Counted from the first letter of the stretch, positions 48,446 through 60,174 are shown. The stretch is 64,000 bases of DNA from Ophioderma brevispina (GCA_023653785.1 JAMKCH010084883.1:1-64000), one strand, 5' to 3'. A program made the numbers and translations. Notes: generated by a model from the sequence alone, not told the origin.

Positions 48446-49010
48446 TCCCCATGAGTAAACTACAGTGGCAGCGGAACCATAGTGGCCTTAGGGGCCCTGG
48501 TCGCCCTCTTTCCAAATAAAATTTATTTTGTTGTGCATATCGAAAATAATATAATACTATTGAAATTTTGGCAAATGAAGTGCCATTCTTGGGCCCCTTT
48601 TAAAAATTGTTTTTGCCGATGCTTTGTATATAGTCCCTGCCAATGGTCAAATGGAATTGTGATTTTGTAAGGATGGTGGTAGGGCTGAGGGGTTAGAGCA
48701 TAATATTTGGAAGATGCATTTCAACTGGTTATTAAAATGAACATTTGACTTAATCAGCCAATCAGATGCACTGTGTTGAAAAGCAGGTTTAATCTGCAAC
48801 CTGTGGTTGGCTTGAATCTTGCAGGATGAAGGCACCCCGTTTCTAGGTTGTATGAAAATTGTAAATGCAAAATTTGAACCTTTTATGAAAATATCCAATT
48901 ATCCAAATACGGCTCTTGTGGCATTAGAATGCATACAGGCTCTTCTGAATTATAACATTTTTCTTTCTTACAATGGGTTAAAGCTTAGCACATTTTTGTC
49001 CGCCTGAACT
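48446..49010. other. Unannotated sequence
   Basis: CAGTGGCAGCGGAACC near 48463 resembles a DNA-transposon terminus but no partner end is found. No gene seen. Confidence 0.3.
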
Positions 49011-51640
49011 TTGTTTCACGAGCTAGTAAATCACTTGCGGTCTGTCTGGTCTGTCTGTCTGTCTGCGTCTGTCATGCTGTCTGTCTTGCCCGCCGTCCGT
49101 GTTCACATGCTTTTGTACGATTTACTGGAAGGTTCCGTAAAGGCTACGGTGATGAACTTGGTGGAAAGAAGCGGTTCCACGAGTTCGAGACCTGATTAGA
49201 TTTGGGCGAAATATGCTAATTAAGTAAATCTAATTTTGCATAATTTACGATGTTTCCCGTAGGCTTGTGAGCAAGTTTTCTGGAGTTCCGTAAGCGTAGA
49301 TGATTTAACTTGGTGGGAGGGAGTGGGCTGAGAAGTTCTCAACCTGATTATATTTTGGTCGAAATTTCGGTCAAATTAATATGCAAATGACTAATTATAT
49401 TTGCAAAAATTAGCGTATTGCTATAATTTTTAAACGTACTCAGATATTCAAAATTCCTTCGTTGCATGAAAGCCTATCTTATGCGCGCATCTTTCTTGGC
49501 ACTTTGAAAGTGCGAGATATTGCGGCTTAGGTATGGGCAATGAGCTAATTAAATATGCACAATTTCTGTATCTTATCTCTGAAACGGTACATGGGATGGG
49601 CAAAATTCCTTGGCAACATGAAAGGATACTATGTCAGCATCTTTTGTGTGAATCATAATTGGTCAAAGTGCATGTGGGCCTATTAAGGGCATTTTTGTCC
49701 CCGCCGAACGCGTTCGGAACAGGGACTATAAAATGAGCAGCGTCCGTTCGTCCGTCGTGATAAAAATGTTAACCCATGTTCACTGTGGGCAGTCCACCCT
49801 TTTTTAAGGGTCCGGTTGTATCCTGAAAATCAGTTAAAGGGTGGGGCTGACAAATTTTCAGTATAAGGGTGCCTCTGTAAAAAGGGTGGGGGTCAAATAG
49901 TAAAAAGGGGGGGGTCAAACCCCACTGCCTACTGTGTTTCATTACGGTACCTCCTTCATAATTTGGATATGGCCACAAAAAATATTATCTTGTATTATAT
50001 ATAATTGTCACTTTTAGTATACAGTACACAGGTGCAAATCTGTGATGATTTTGTTACTGTTACAGTAATCACAATATTTCCATTGCGATTGATAAAATGG
50101 TGGGGTCCTAATTTCAGTATAAGGGTGCCCTCTTGTACAACGGGTGGGGGTGAAATAAAAGGGTGGGGGTCAAACCCCATTGCCCACTATGTCGTTGTAT
50201 ACATTTATCTGGGTTCCGTAAAGTCACCAATGATGTAACTTGTGGAAGAAGCGGGTTGATGAGTTTCTCGACCTATTAGATTTGGGCGTAAAATATGGCT
50301 AATTTAATTACTCATTTGCATAATTTATGAAAATTTTCCTGTAATGCCTGTGTACAAGTTTCTTGAGTTCTGTAAGGCGTAAATGATGTACCTGGTGGAA
50401 GGAAGCTGGCTTAAGCGTTTCTCGACCTGATTTGATTATTGCGTATTTTGGGCAAATTGAGATATGCAAATGACTAATTAACTGAAAAATCATCGTAATT
50501 GCTATATTTTTGACATTCTACATTGGATATCAAATTCCTGTGCTGCGTGAGCCTATCATGGCCCATCTTCTTTTGCAATTTGAAAGTGTGATATATGGCC
50601 AGCGGCTTAGGTATGCAAAGGAGCTAATTAAATATGCGTAATTGTTGTATCTCTGAATGAAACGGTACGTCGGATACACAAACTTCCTTCGCTACATTAG
50701 ACTACTATGGCATAGGGGTGTTGGGGAGGGGTTTCTTGTATTCGTGTATGGGGAGGGGGTGGGCTGTGGCTAGGTTTGGCGAGGGGGTAGTTGGTTTTGC
50801 ATTGTGTTGGAACTGGGTGGGGGTGTTGCATGGTGTTAGGGAGGGGTGTTGGGGGGGGTGGGAGTGTTGGGAGGGGTGAGGGTGTTGGGGAGGGGGGTAG
50901 GGTGTTGCGGGTTTGGGGAGGGGATGGGCATTTTGCGGGGTGTTTGGGAAGGGGAGGCATGTTATGGGGTACTTGGGGTGGGGGTGGTTGGCGGGTGTTA
51001 AGGAGGGGGTGGGGTTGGGTAATGGCAGAATGTGGTGGAGTGGTGTGGTTGTTGGGAGTTGTGGGGTTGTTAGGGAGGGGGTGGGTGTGTGCGGGTGTGT
51101 TGGGGGTGGGTGTGCAGGGTGTGGGAGGGGGGGGGTTTTGTAGGGTGTTGGGTTTTGTAGGGTTTTGGGGGTGGTGTGGTTTCGGAGTGTTGGGGAGGGT
51201 GTGGGGTGTTGTAGTTGCATTTATCGCATTTTAGTGATCGCGGGACATTCGGCGGGGAAATTTTACGGCATCGCGTAAATACGAGTTCGCCTTGTTTGAT
51301 ACAATTGATCTAATTAAATATGCGTAATTGTGTATCGCTGAAATGGTACATTTGATATGCCAAATTAATCGCTACATAAGACTAATATGCAGTACATCTT
51401 GTGATGAATATATTGGGGTCAAAGGTTGCACGTGGGCCAATTAACAGGGGCCATGTTTGACTGCAATTGATCCTCCTTCAAATATGCGTAATTGCTGTAT
51501 TGCTGAAACAGTACATTGGATATGCAAAATTTCCGTGTTACATGGAAGACTGTCCATTAATTTTTGTATGAATAATAATTGTGGTCAAAATGCATGTGGG
51601 CCACTTAGAGGGGCATTCGTGATTATTTACAAATTGCAAC
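49011..51640. repeat. Tandem module array with TCTG microsatellite head
   Basis: A (TCTG)n tract (about 49035-49085) leads into two ~500-bp direct copies, 49125-49640 and 50210-50705. Each has TTCCGTAA..CTA..GATGTAACTTG, CTCGACCTGATTAGATTTGG, ATATGCAAATGACTAATTA and GAGCTAATTAAATATGC. Partial copies follow at 51300-51400 and 51470-51555. Between the copies, 49690-49760 starts a further element (GTCCCCGCCGAACGCGTTCG hairpin, then CGTCCGTTCGTCCG), and two AAGGGTGGGGGTCAAA blocks lie at 49860-49930 and 50140-50185. The unit end (TGGTCAAA.TGCATGTGGGCC) recurs near 49660, 51415 and 51580. Confidence 0.7.
50706..51225 (+). repeat. G/T-rich block with dense GGGG runs
   Basis: Over ~520 bp the plus strand is nearly all G and T, with diverged GGGTGTTGGGGAGGGG units and many runs of 4-9 G. 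This is strong G-quadruplex potential. It interrupts a copy of the surrounding module array, whose GCTAATTAAATATGCG block sits on both sides. Long open frames on both strands (a glycine/valine-rich one and a proline/threonine-rich one of up to 171 codons) exist only because stop codons are rare in such composition. Confidence 0.85.
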
Positions 51641-52140
51641 TAATGCCAAATGCTTGGTCCATTTCAGCCAGGATGTTCATTTGTGAAATGCTGCACCTTG
51701 CAAAAGAATTTGATTCAGGAGTGCATTGACCTAAAATAAAGTAGGTCAGTATGTGTTTATTTGGCAGTATAGGGCTGTGTGTGGTTTGGTGGTGTACAAA
51801 ACAAGAAGACTTATCAAAGCAAAAAAAAGGGGGAGTATACCACAACAAAGGTATTAACATCAATAGATATAGCTAGATATCTAGTACCCATGTTTTCATT
51901 GAAAGGGTTTTCTAGCTCTGGTTCTTGTGGGTCAGTCTTTTGGGTTGCCAGCCTGTTTACATTTCTTGGAAAATGTGAAAATACGTAAAATTCGGTGTTT
52001 TACCGCTTTCCAGATCCTGTAGAGGGCCCAAATTTAAAATGTGGTCACATGATTTTTTCAAAAATCTATCTATGTCGACCGCGGTCTATTTTCAAAAATA
52101 GTGTTGCCAAATTGAATAAATTTTCATATTTTTACTAAAT
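51641..52140. other. Unannotated sequence
   Basis: Begins after GAGGGGCATTCGTGATTA, a MITE-like start seen also at 18658. No second end or coding signal found. Confidence 0.3.
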
Positions 52141-54303
52141 TTAGTTAATTTTAAGGGATTTTTGCATGACTTTTCATGATTAATATCTCCACAATGGAAA
52201 AATGTTGTGACCCCTGGGGTGGTGTCAAATGAAAGAGCAAGAAATAAAGAATGCTATAAATGCAAACCCGGGGGTGCTACTCCTAAACATCTCTTGGTTA
52301 TGCTCATGTTGGGACATCTATATATTAATACCGGTGGTCTGTCTGTCAGTGCGTCTGTCTGTTTTTCTCGGAGACCGAGGATCGCACGTTCCTGAACTTG
52401 GTGGGTGGGTGCCCCTTGACCGTCCGAAGACCGAGGTTGTATTGGTTAGTGGATCAAAGGTCATCAGGGGTCATTCAAGGTCAAAAGAGGTCAAATAAAC
52501 CGCGTCTATTTTCTCGGAGACCGAGGGTTGCACGTTCCTGAAACTTTGTGGGTGGGTGGCCCTTGACCGTCCGAAGACCAAGGTTGTATTGGTTAGTGGA
52601 TCAAAGGTCATCAGGGGTCATTCAAGGTCAAATGGGGTAAACGTTGGTGTATGGACATGAAACTTGGAGGGTTGGGTCGATTTTTGATGCCGGAAATTTT
52701 GAAGGTCACAACAAGGTCATTAGGGGTCATTCAAGGTCAAATGATGTTAAACGTTGGTTTCTCAGAGACAGAGGGTCACACCTTCCTGAACTTGGTGGGT
52801 GGGTGCCCCTTGACCATCCGAAGACCGAGGTTGTATTGGTTAGTGGATCAAAGGTCATCAGGGGTCATTCAAGGTCAAATGGGGTAAACGTTGGTGTATG
52901 GACATGAAACTTGGAGGGTGGGGTCAATTTTTGATTCCGAGACTTTTAAAGGTCATGACAAGGTCATTAGGGGTCATTCAAGGTCAGAGGTCAAAAGAGG
53001 TAAACTTTGGTGTATCCAGACGAATCTTAGTGGGCGGGGTCGATTGTTGATGCCGAAAATTTTAAAGGTCACGACAAGGTCGTTAGGGGTGCTACTCCTA
53101 AACATTTCTTGGTTATGCTCATGTTGGGGACATTACAAGATTAATATCTCCACAACGGAGAATATAGAGAATAATGTGACCCCTGGGGTGGTGTCAAATG
53201 AAAGAGCGGGAAATAAATAATACTATAAACAAGGCCTCTGGACTGTTCCCGGTTATTTCTTTAGAATGGGCATGGACATGCTTATTTTCGCTGATTACCA
53301 ATAATACAAACGAACGAGCAGGTGGACGCTCTTTTCGCACTTATCGAGGTCAAAGTTCCATACTGATTAAAATATTACAACTGCGCACTACTACTGTGTT
53401 AAATATGTCACACTCGTGTTAGCAACTACGAACATGCTATAGCCCATGCTATTTTGGAATCCATTTTGAAAATCTGCAAAAAACACCGTGCCCGATCATT
53501 GCAACGACAAATTTTCTGAATAAACCACATGTCTGACAATGTTCTTGGATGTAAAAGGATCATTTTATAAGCAAGGGTCGCCTAGCGAAATCAACAAGAA
53601 AGTGCATTTTTCTGTGCTGTAAGTTTTAGGTGTAATGGGCTTGGGCGGTAAACATCTAAGCGTCCACCAGTGAGTTCGCTTTTTCAGGATTGCCGTCCGA
53701 CCTCTAGCCTCTAACTCTGTGACTATAAATGCCAAACTGGGGGTACTACTCCTAAACATATCTTACTTATGGTCATGTGGGGGACTTTTTGAGATAATAT
53801 CTCCAAAACGGGAGATGTTGAGACCTCTATGGGGGTATCAAATGAAGAGTGAGAAGTATAGAATACTATAAACGCAAACCCAGGGGTGCTACTCCTAAAC
53901 ATCTCTTACTTGTCAAGCTCATGTGGGGGACTTAAATAATACTATAAATGCAAACCAGGGGTGCTACTCCTAAACATCTCTTACTTGTCAAGCTCATGTG
54001 GGGGACTTAAATAATCTCCTAAACGTCTCTTACTTGTGCTCATGTGGGGGACTTAAATAAATAATATTATAAATGCCAAATCGGGGGCGCTACTCCCCCA
54101 ACAGAAAATGTTGTGACCCCTAGGGTGGTGTCAAATGAATTAGTTGGGAAGTAAAACTAGTTGGGAGATTAGAGTTTATCTGCTTGCACAACTTCTTGGG
54201 GACACCCTGGACTCGCACAGTTGCACTCTGGTGTGCTGCTTTTTGTCTTACAGTTATGCCCGAAATCAGGCGAGACTTGTGGTTCGAGAACCGCCTTGTT
54301 ATC
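52141..54303 (+). repeat. Complex tandem array with AGGTCA modules and a family W-type 3' hairpin
   Basis: Module P (GGGGTGCTACTCCTAAACAT..TCATGTGGGGGACTT) occurs near 52273, 53088, 53735, 53888, 53950 and 54003. Module Q (GGAGACCGAGG..CTTGACCGTCCGAAGACCGA..GGATCAAAGGTCATCAGGGG) occurs near 52370, 52515 and 52765. Module R (TGGTGTATGGACATGAAACT..AAGGTCATTAGGGGTCATTC) occurs near 52640, 52888 and, diverged, near 53008. The array starts with a CTGT microsatellite (about 52340) and closes at about 54270-54303 with GTGGTTCGAGAACCGCCTTG, the 3' hairpin also seen at 9780 and 17358. 53279-53390 is a piece of the 41341-41694 element. Confidence 0.7.
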
Positions 54304-54400
54304 CCCAAGTACTGACATGTGTTTAGTACAGTATGGTATAGGCACATTGCTGTGCATCATGGGATTGATTCAAAACACCCTCTGGCTTAAAGGTATGCTG
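54304..54400. repeat. Dispersed repeat shared with 60900-60985
   Basis: TTATCCCCAAGTACTGACAT, TAGTACAGTATGGTATAGGC and TGCATCATGGGATTGATTC recur in order at about 60905-60985. Unclassified. Confidence 0.6.
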
Positions 54401-54545
54401 TTGTAATTCAATCAATGCCACAATTTGTTTTTATCCACGGTTGTAAGAAACCAGAGGTGTGATTCTTAAGGATTTTTATTTTCAAAATGTCCGCAACTTG
54501 ATTTAATGCCAGCCCGATTCTAAATGTTTTGGGTAAATTTTACTG

Positions 54546-54957
54546 TTTTTGTGTCGTCTGCCTTAAGCCAGGAAGACACATAGGGATCACTTTGTCCACT
54601 GTTGTCTGTTGTTGTCTGTTGTCATGAAAAAGGGTTAACATTTGCCTGTAATATCCTCATACTTTGATGGATTTAAAACTTGGGTCACAGGTGCAACATG
54701 GCATCCCCATTTGTTGAGGTCAAAGGTCACATACCAAGGTCAAATGTCACATACCAAGGTCAAAGGTCACATACCAAGGTCAAAGGCCATGTGAGGTCAA
54801 GTTGTAAGATTGGAACCAAACTTGGTTTATGGAGTTTACATCAAACCCTCATTTGTTTGAGGTCAAAGGTCGCATCAAGGTCGAAGGTCATGTTAGGCCT
54901 ATCATTCACAAACCGCGATGGCAGGCGACACAAGCGGTCGGAGGACCGATGTATTTT
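54546..54957 (+). mobile_element. Family X AGGTCA element (HINE-like), uninterrupted copy
   Basis: The 5' end TTTTTGTGTCGTCTGCC leads through CTTAAGCCAGGAAGACACAT, a TTGTCTG-rich microsatellite and GGTTAACATTTGCC to several DR1-type direct repeats (AGGTCAAAGGTCA at 54718 and about 54768, with variants between). It ends GGCAGGCGACACAAGCGG and a hairpin ending GAGGACCGATG. It aligns to 22628-23440 and supplies the empty site for the MITE nested there. Confidence 0.72.
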
Positions 54958-55328
54958 TTAGACTTACCAAATTCAGGATTTATCCACAAAAATAAATCGC
55001 ACCCCTGAAGAAAACTCATTTTACATGTCAGTGGATGCCTACCTTTGCCTATTAATCTGTTGTATTGATGTTGTACATCGGTTGGCAAAATCTCATCAGT
55101 GTGCCAGTAAATAAGAATTTTTTCTGCATCTAGGGCTGGCAATATACTAAATTGAATAGTGTGATATGTTGCTCCTCAGCACCATTTTCACAGTATTGGG
55201 AAAAAGTTAAAAGTATAAAAAATAAACAACATAAAGATGATAAGCAATATATATAAAGGTAAGTAAATGTCAATATCAGCTTGGTGACCTGTTTGATCTT
55301 GCAGTGGTCCATACTTATTTCATGTCCA

Positions 55329-55497
55329 GTTTCATGCCAAATCCTCCTGACTACTCAAGAATAATTTCTGTAGGATTCCCATTTTACCTGAAAACATGGA
55401 AAGTAAATGCTTTTCCAGACCTGGAAAGAGGTATATCTGGCCAACAAAATTGTCAATACAATCATGGTTGTATTTTCAATGCAATTTCTATGTGGAG
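55329..55497. repeat. Source copy of a ~170-bp local duplication
   Basis: From GTTTCATGCCAAATCCTCCT to CAATTTCTATGTGGA the sequence recurs at 55991-56164 with only one or two differences. A 78-codon plus-strand frame (55304-55540) crosses it, but the second copy ends differently and the frame resembles no family, so I do not call a gene. Confidence 0.85.
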
Positions 55498-55757
55498 TGG
55501 ACTTAAGGGCAGTGTGAACCTTGAGTTTACGAGTATCTAGTTTGGTTTGTAACTTTGCAAATATTTGATTATTGTATGTAAAAGTATACATTTCTAGAAA
55601 GAAAATTGGACGATGAACCCGATAATGGCATCAGATTAATGTAAAACTTTCCGTATTTGGAGAAAAATACTAAAAAAATTTTCAGACAGCATAACAAAAA
55701 CAATTTGAATTTTCATGATTTCTTATGTTATTTTTTAGAAACAAGACACATTTGTCT

Positions 55758-55920
55758 AGGGACGGTTTTTTCATTTTTTAAAAATAGAGCTTACTTTTCG
55801 AAATATAAGGAAAAATGTCAAAAAAGTGTGATTTTTACTTTTCTTTTCCAAAATTTGAGTATATATTGGAGAATATTTTAGTTAGAAATCGAAAAATTAA
55901 AAATTGAGAAAACCGTCCCT
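55758..55920. mobile_element. 163-bp MITE with AGGGACGGTTTT inverted ends
   Basis: AGGGACGGTTTTTTCATTTT at 55758 is mirrored by AAAATTGAGAAAACCGTCCCT-like sequence ending at 55920. Inverted match is ~13 bp exact and ~28 bp approximate. The interior is A/T-rich. The target duplication is unclear. It lies between the two copies of the 170-bp duplication. Confidence 0.65.
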
Positions 55921-55990
55921 GGAGAAGACCAATTGCTATCGTAGGAAAGTTAAACTTTACCTTTTACTTCTTTTTTTTTTTTTTTTTTTT

Positions 55991-56164
55991 GTTTCATGCC
56001 AAATCCTCCTGACTACTCAAGAATAATTTCTGTAGGATTCCCATTTTACCTGAAAACATGGAAAGTAAATGCTTTTCCAGACCTGGAAAGAGGTATATCT
56101 GGCCAACCAAATTGTCAATACAATCATGGTTGTATTTTCAATGCAATTTCTATGTGGACTTAAC
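55991..56164. repeat. Second copy of the ~170-bp duplication, starting at a 20-T tract
   Basis: It follows poly-T 55971-55990 directly and matches 55329-55497. On the minus strand it reads as a short segment with a poly-A tail. This arrangement parallels 40691-41730. Confidence 0.8.
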
Positions 56165-56514
56165 TGTGCCACCAAACTTTGAACCCTGGTGGTGAGATTA
56201 ATAGACTCATACCCATAACCTCATCTAAAAACGTCACTTTTTATTCCCTAATAGGTTTGTACAGGTACAACCATGGTTGTATCAACCATTTCCGTTCTCA
56301 AATAGAGCTCCTGGAAACATCTGAAAAAGATCGTGACAAGAAGCTTTGAATTTACAGTTAAAAGTATTAAAACGTAAACTTTTGGTATCATTTTTAAGTG
56401 TTTAATTTTCTTAAAGACAAACTAATAGAGGAGACAAACAAGTATTTCACTTGCAACCTGGAAAAGCACAAGAAAACACCTAGACATCTATACTACTAAA
56501 AAAAAATTAGATTT

Positions 56515-56560
56515 ATGTATATTGTGTTCTCTACTTGATATGAGAGCCTGGCATTTGCAC
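56515..56560. repeat. Fragment of the 36472/62175 MITE family
   Basis: ATTGTGTTCTCTACTTGATA then TGAGAGCCTGGCATTTGCA matches 36497-36540 almost exactly. Both MITE ends are missing. Confidence 0.6.
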
Positions 56561-56716
56561 AAAGGTCATGGTCACTTGCACATATACGCTCCATCAAGCT
56601 ACATGATGAGCTTTCATGTAGTGCTTTGATACTTTGTGAAAGGCGATATATAAATGTCAACATTTTATTTATTTACCCCATCTATATGCCCATTCTCCAT
56701 AGAGATTGTGTACTTG

Positions 56717-57044
56717 ATTTTTATCCCCCTGGCTTGAAAAAACAGGAGAGGGAGATTTTGCGAGAGCGCGCATGTCTGTATGTATACATGTGTGTGTATT
56801 CCAGTTTGGTTTGGTTAGGTTGGGTGTGTGTATGTATGTGTGTGTTCCAGTTTGGTTAGGTTTTCGTTTTTCAGGTCTTCAAAGAAAATTCCCATTTCAA
56901 CCAGACTTGGGGTTAAGGTGCATTAGGGATTCCTTCATATGTGGATGACGTCAAAGGTCATGGACCAAGGTCAAAGGTCATCTGAGGTCGTTCCATACTG
57001 CCATCTTGCCAGGGGGATCTCGCAAGTTTACTTGCTGTATTTTG
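56717..57044 (+). mobile_element. Family Z AGGTCA element (HINE-like), copy 2
   Basis: TTTTTATCCCCCTGGCTTG, then GTATACATGTGTGTG microsatellites with GTTCCAGTTTGGTTAGG duplicated, then GTCAAAGGTCATGGACCAAG and AGGTCAAAGGTCATC. It closes with GCCAGGGGGAT and the hairpin GCAAGTTTACTTGC. It aligns with 29606-29870 from end to end. Confidence 0.72.
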
Positions 57045-57606
57045 ATCATTTGTGAAATTTCCTAAAATTTAAACAGGATGTAGCTTGTGGAATAAGTAAT
57101 CCAAATCAGTTGTCAAAACTGTGTTGCTGTTGATTTTTTTTGTTGTATCCTGGTTTAGTTATTGTAAATAACTTTCAAACAGCTGTAAACACCAGGGTCA
57201 CACTGTCAATATGATTGTGATTCAGCATATTGCACAACCATATCCTTCTCAATTTGTAACTTTTTCCTGGAATTGAATCAATGAAGCTTCTCTCCAGCCC
57301 TGTTTAACCCACAGAAATATAAAAAGGATGAAAACTGACAATGTGCATTTGTGAGTTAAGGTAGGATCATCGAATAAAATGGTCTTACAGAAAAATGACC
57401 ATAAAATCAAATCCCCTGAATCAATTCAGTCCAAACTTGACTATGGTAAGGATTGAACTTTCCTCCACATAATTTTATTTTTGCAGTTTCAAGACAGTTC
57501 AATTTGTTTTAGTGTTTTTATTTTTTTTAAATACCCTAAATTTTTCATTTTCATTCCCAGCTTAAATGGAAGGTACTTTTTAAGCTGAAACTCTAGGGAT
57601 GTGTGT
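57045..57606. other. Unannotated AT-rich sequence
   Basis: No feature supported. Confidence 0.35.
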
Positions 57607-57614
57607 GTCTAAAC

Positions 57615-57801
57615 CAGGGGTTCTCAATTATTTTAGCTGAAGGGCCAGAGAATACCAAACATATTTGAAAGTTCCCTACTTGAGGGCCAAATACACTTGA
57701 ATTTCTTATGTTTTCCTTTATATTTTTGAGCAAATCAAGGGCCAAAAATCAATGGCTGGCGGGCCGGATTTGGCCCGTGGGCCACCTATTGAGAACCCCT
57801 G
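57615..57801. mobile_element. hAT MITE (187 bp)
   Basis: The terminal inverted repeat CAGGGGTTCTCAAT is present at both ends. The 8-bp target duplication GTCTAAAC is exact (57607-57614 and 57802-57809). The subterminal GGCCCGTGGGCC and GGCGGGCCGGAT blocks are typical of hAT non-autonomous elements. There is no ORF. Clean ends and an intact duplication suggest a fairly recent insertion. Confidence 0.93.
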
Positions 57802-57809
57802 GTCTAAAC

Positions 57810-59240
57810 AAACGCCTAAAATCTCATGTTGGCATTTTAAAATCAAGTGTTTAATTATTTAGAATAGTTATTTTTGGGAAAAAATAATTTAGGGAAAATT
57901 AAAAATACCTGTTATTTCAAATAGCAGCACTCAATCTGCAAAAAAATCTAACTTGAGATTTTCTATATTTGATTTCCTTTCATATGACATCTTATTCATC
58001 ACCAAGGGAGTTGTTTCTTCTTGGAAAAATTATGAAAAGTGGATACTTAAGTATTCCTAGTAATACTCAACCAAAAAAGTGTTTTTGTGACCACCTGTTC
58101 TTTGTTTTTGATGACACAGAAAAATAAAAAATTGTATAGATGTTTGATATTAGGTGACATAACTCCAAAATGCCTTTTTGGAAAAAAATGGAGTTTGGCA
58201 CACATGTTTCTTTCACAAATGCCAACATTTCATGAATCATGCCAATTTCAACAAAGCTGGGCACATAGCCGATGATCCAACATTAACACACAGTCACACA
58301 TGCATCCCTTGCTGGGTAGAAAATGAGGCACTACCAGAAAAAAAAAAAAACCCGTTCTCTTTCGTAGTTCTGTGGTGACACACTCAAGTTTGCAAAGGCT
58401 TGGTTGCTTTTCCTGCCTAATCAATCGCTTTTCATTGCTGTTTTTCTTTGTCGTTCTCTTAATTTTTTTTTTTCATTTTTTCTTTCAGTGCAAAACACAA
58501 GCAGCAATTATCCATTTGTAACAGGTGTACAACAGTCCACTACATATGCCCTTTTTAAAACAGTGCTTCCACTATTTCTCTTCACGTTCCAGTAACAATT
58601 CACCCGCGAGAGTTAACAAGGGTCTTATGTGCCCCAATCGCTTAAAGGTTGCCAACGAGAATTTCACATAACAGGTGTCCCTAAAAAAATGTGAAAAATC
58701 TAATTTTTGCACTAATGTAGAGCTTTCTATCAGACATGTCCCCATGTGAAAGATGAAGCTGACAAATCTTTTTTGGGACAAAAATTAAAAAATGGTGAAA
58801 ATTTCTAATTTCGATAGGAGCAAATACAACATGGGCAGCCTATGTTTTGTTATTGAAATTAAGGAAATGAAAATTGACATTTTGTTTTCCCCCCAACTTT
58901 TCAAGCCATTTCTGTAACCAAAGACAAGGTAAGAAATCTATTGGGGGTTTTATACATCTGCCATCACACATATGAAAACAATATATGAAGCCCAAAAATC
59001 TCTTGTTGCACCTCTTCAAATTCACACTCAAATGTGCAGATGTAGCACGGGTTTTGAATTGTACTTGAGTGTGGTACAGACAATCACGTTTTGGGTTGGA
59101 TGCCCCCTAATAATGGCGGATCAATTCTGACCAGCACTTGGCTGGTCGGATTGGAACGTTTGAGATTCTAGCCTTATATTATGGACGCAGGACCTCAAAA
59201 GGCAGCTTTTCCACTATTTTCTACTTTCAATCACCAACTG
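57810..59240. other. Unannotated AT-rich sequence
   Basis: No gene or repeat partner found. The short frames around 58067-58378 overlap on opposite strands and are not credible. Confidence 0.4.
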
Positions 59241-59250
59241 ATTGAGTTTT

Positions 59251-59251
<1 letters not shown>

Positions 59252-59282
<31 letters not shown>

Positions 59283-59404
59283 GTATTAAAATAATAAATG
59301 AATATTAAAATTTTTTTACGCCCTAGAGTGGGATCGAACACACGATTTTCGGATTAGAAGACGAGTGCCCACAGACTCACGCCACGCAATTCCGAGCCGG
59401 TGCA
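59252..59404 (-). mobile_element. tRNA-Arg-like SINE (minus strand)
   Basis: Read on the minus strand, the head (about 59396-59319) has an A-box-like TGGCGTGAGTCTGTGG, an anticodon-loop-like CTTCTAA (TCT, arginine) and a B box GTGTTCGATCCC, followed by an acceptor-like CTCTAGGGC. A short AT-rich body and a poly-A tail (28 T on the plus strand, 59252-59279) follow. The order A box, anticodon loop, B box, poly-A is that of a tRNA-derived SINE. The stems are too degraded for a functional tRNA. Confidence 0.75.
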
Positions 59405-60174
59405 GAACACCAGCTTTTGTACTGCTTAAATAAACGGAATAAAGCGCACACAAAACCATGATAGCACCGCTATGAACGAGTTAAAGATCTGGTCCAGGAG
59501 CTATTATCTTTCTGCTAAAAATCTCATATCAGTCGCGGTTGGATGTGCCTAGAGAGTACATACATTCGTATCTGAACTGGGTTGTGCTAAATGAGAAAAT
59601 CTTCTGATGCACATGGTGTAATGTCCATTCAAACTTCATTGCACTGAAAATGGATGAAAACCATCTGACTCATTCGGTAATCCTGTATAATTAAAGTGTA
59701 GACCTATCAATTTAAACAATGTCAGTGCGGACTACAAATCATTTTTCTTTGATATCATCACCAACTAAATTCCAAAATTTTCATCTGAAACCTTATTGCT
59801 TTTAGCCATATGACCAGTATAATAGTAAATTTTTTTCCTTAGTTTTTTTCAATTCTCAATTATGGTAAATGGTAATGTTTCTATTAACCTAACATCGTTG
59901 ATTGGATGAGTGGTGGGGTCAAGGCTGACATTCACCAGCACAAATTAATCAATTATGTGTTTTGAATATTGTCTTTCACCATGCACCATTATGTCTGTAG
60001 AAATTATTTTTAAATATTGAAAAAAAAATGCATTAGTTAAATATGACGTATGAAACTTGCACATTATTATCTTTGGGGACCATATCTCCGAGTAATAATT
60101 TGGCCTTCATGCTCTGGGGTGGGTGTGTGCTTTGCCCAATATGTAAGAAGAGCTCTGATACAAAAAAAATTCCA
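59405..60174. other. Unannotated AT-rich sequence
   Basis: No feature supported. Confidence 0.35.

Noticed and set aside
50705..51220. 171-codon proline/threonine-rich minus ORF and 147-codon glycine/valine-rich plus ORF
   Set aside because: Both come from the G/T-only low-complexity block, where stop codons are rare; no signal peptide, domain or balanced composition.
55304..55540. 78-codon plus ORF, apparently duplicated at 55991
   Set aside because: Only part of the frame is duplicated, the copy ends differently, and no family is recognised; the duplication is explained as DNA-level copying.
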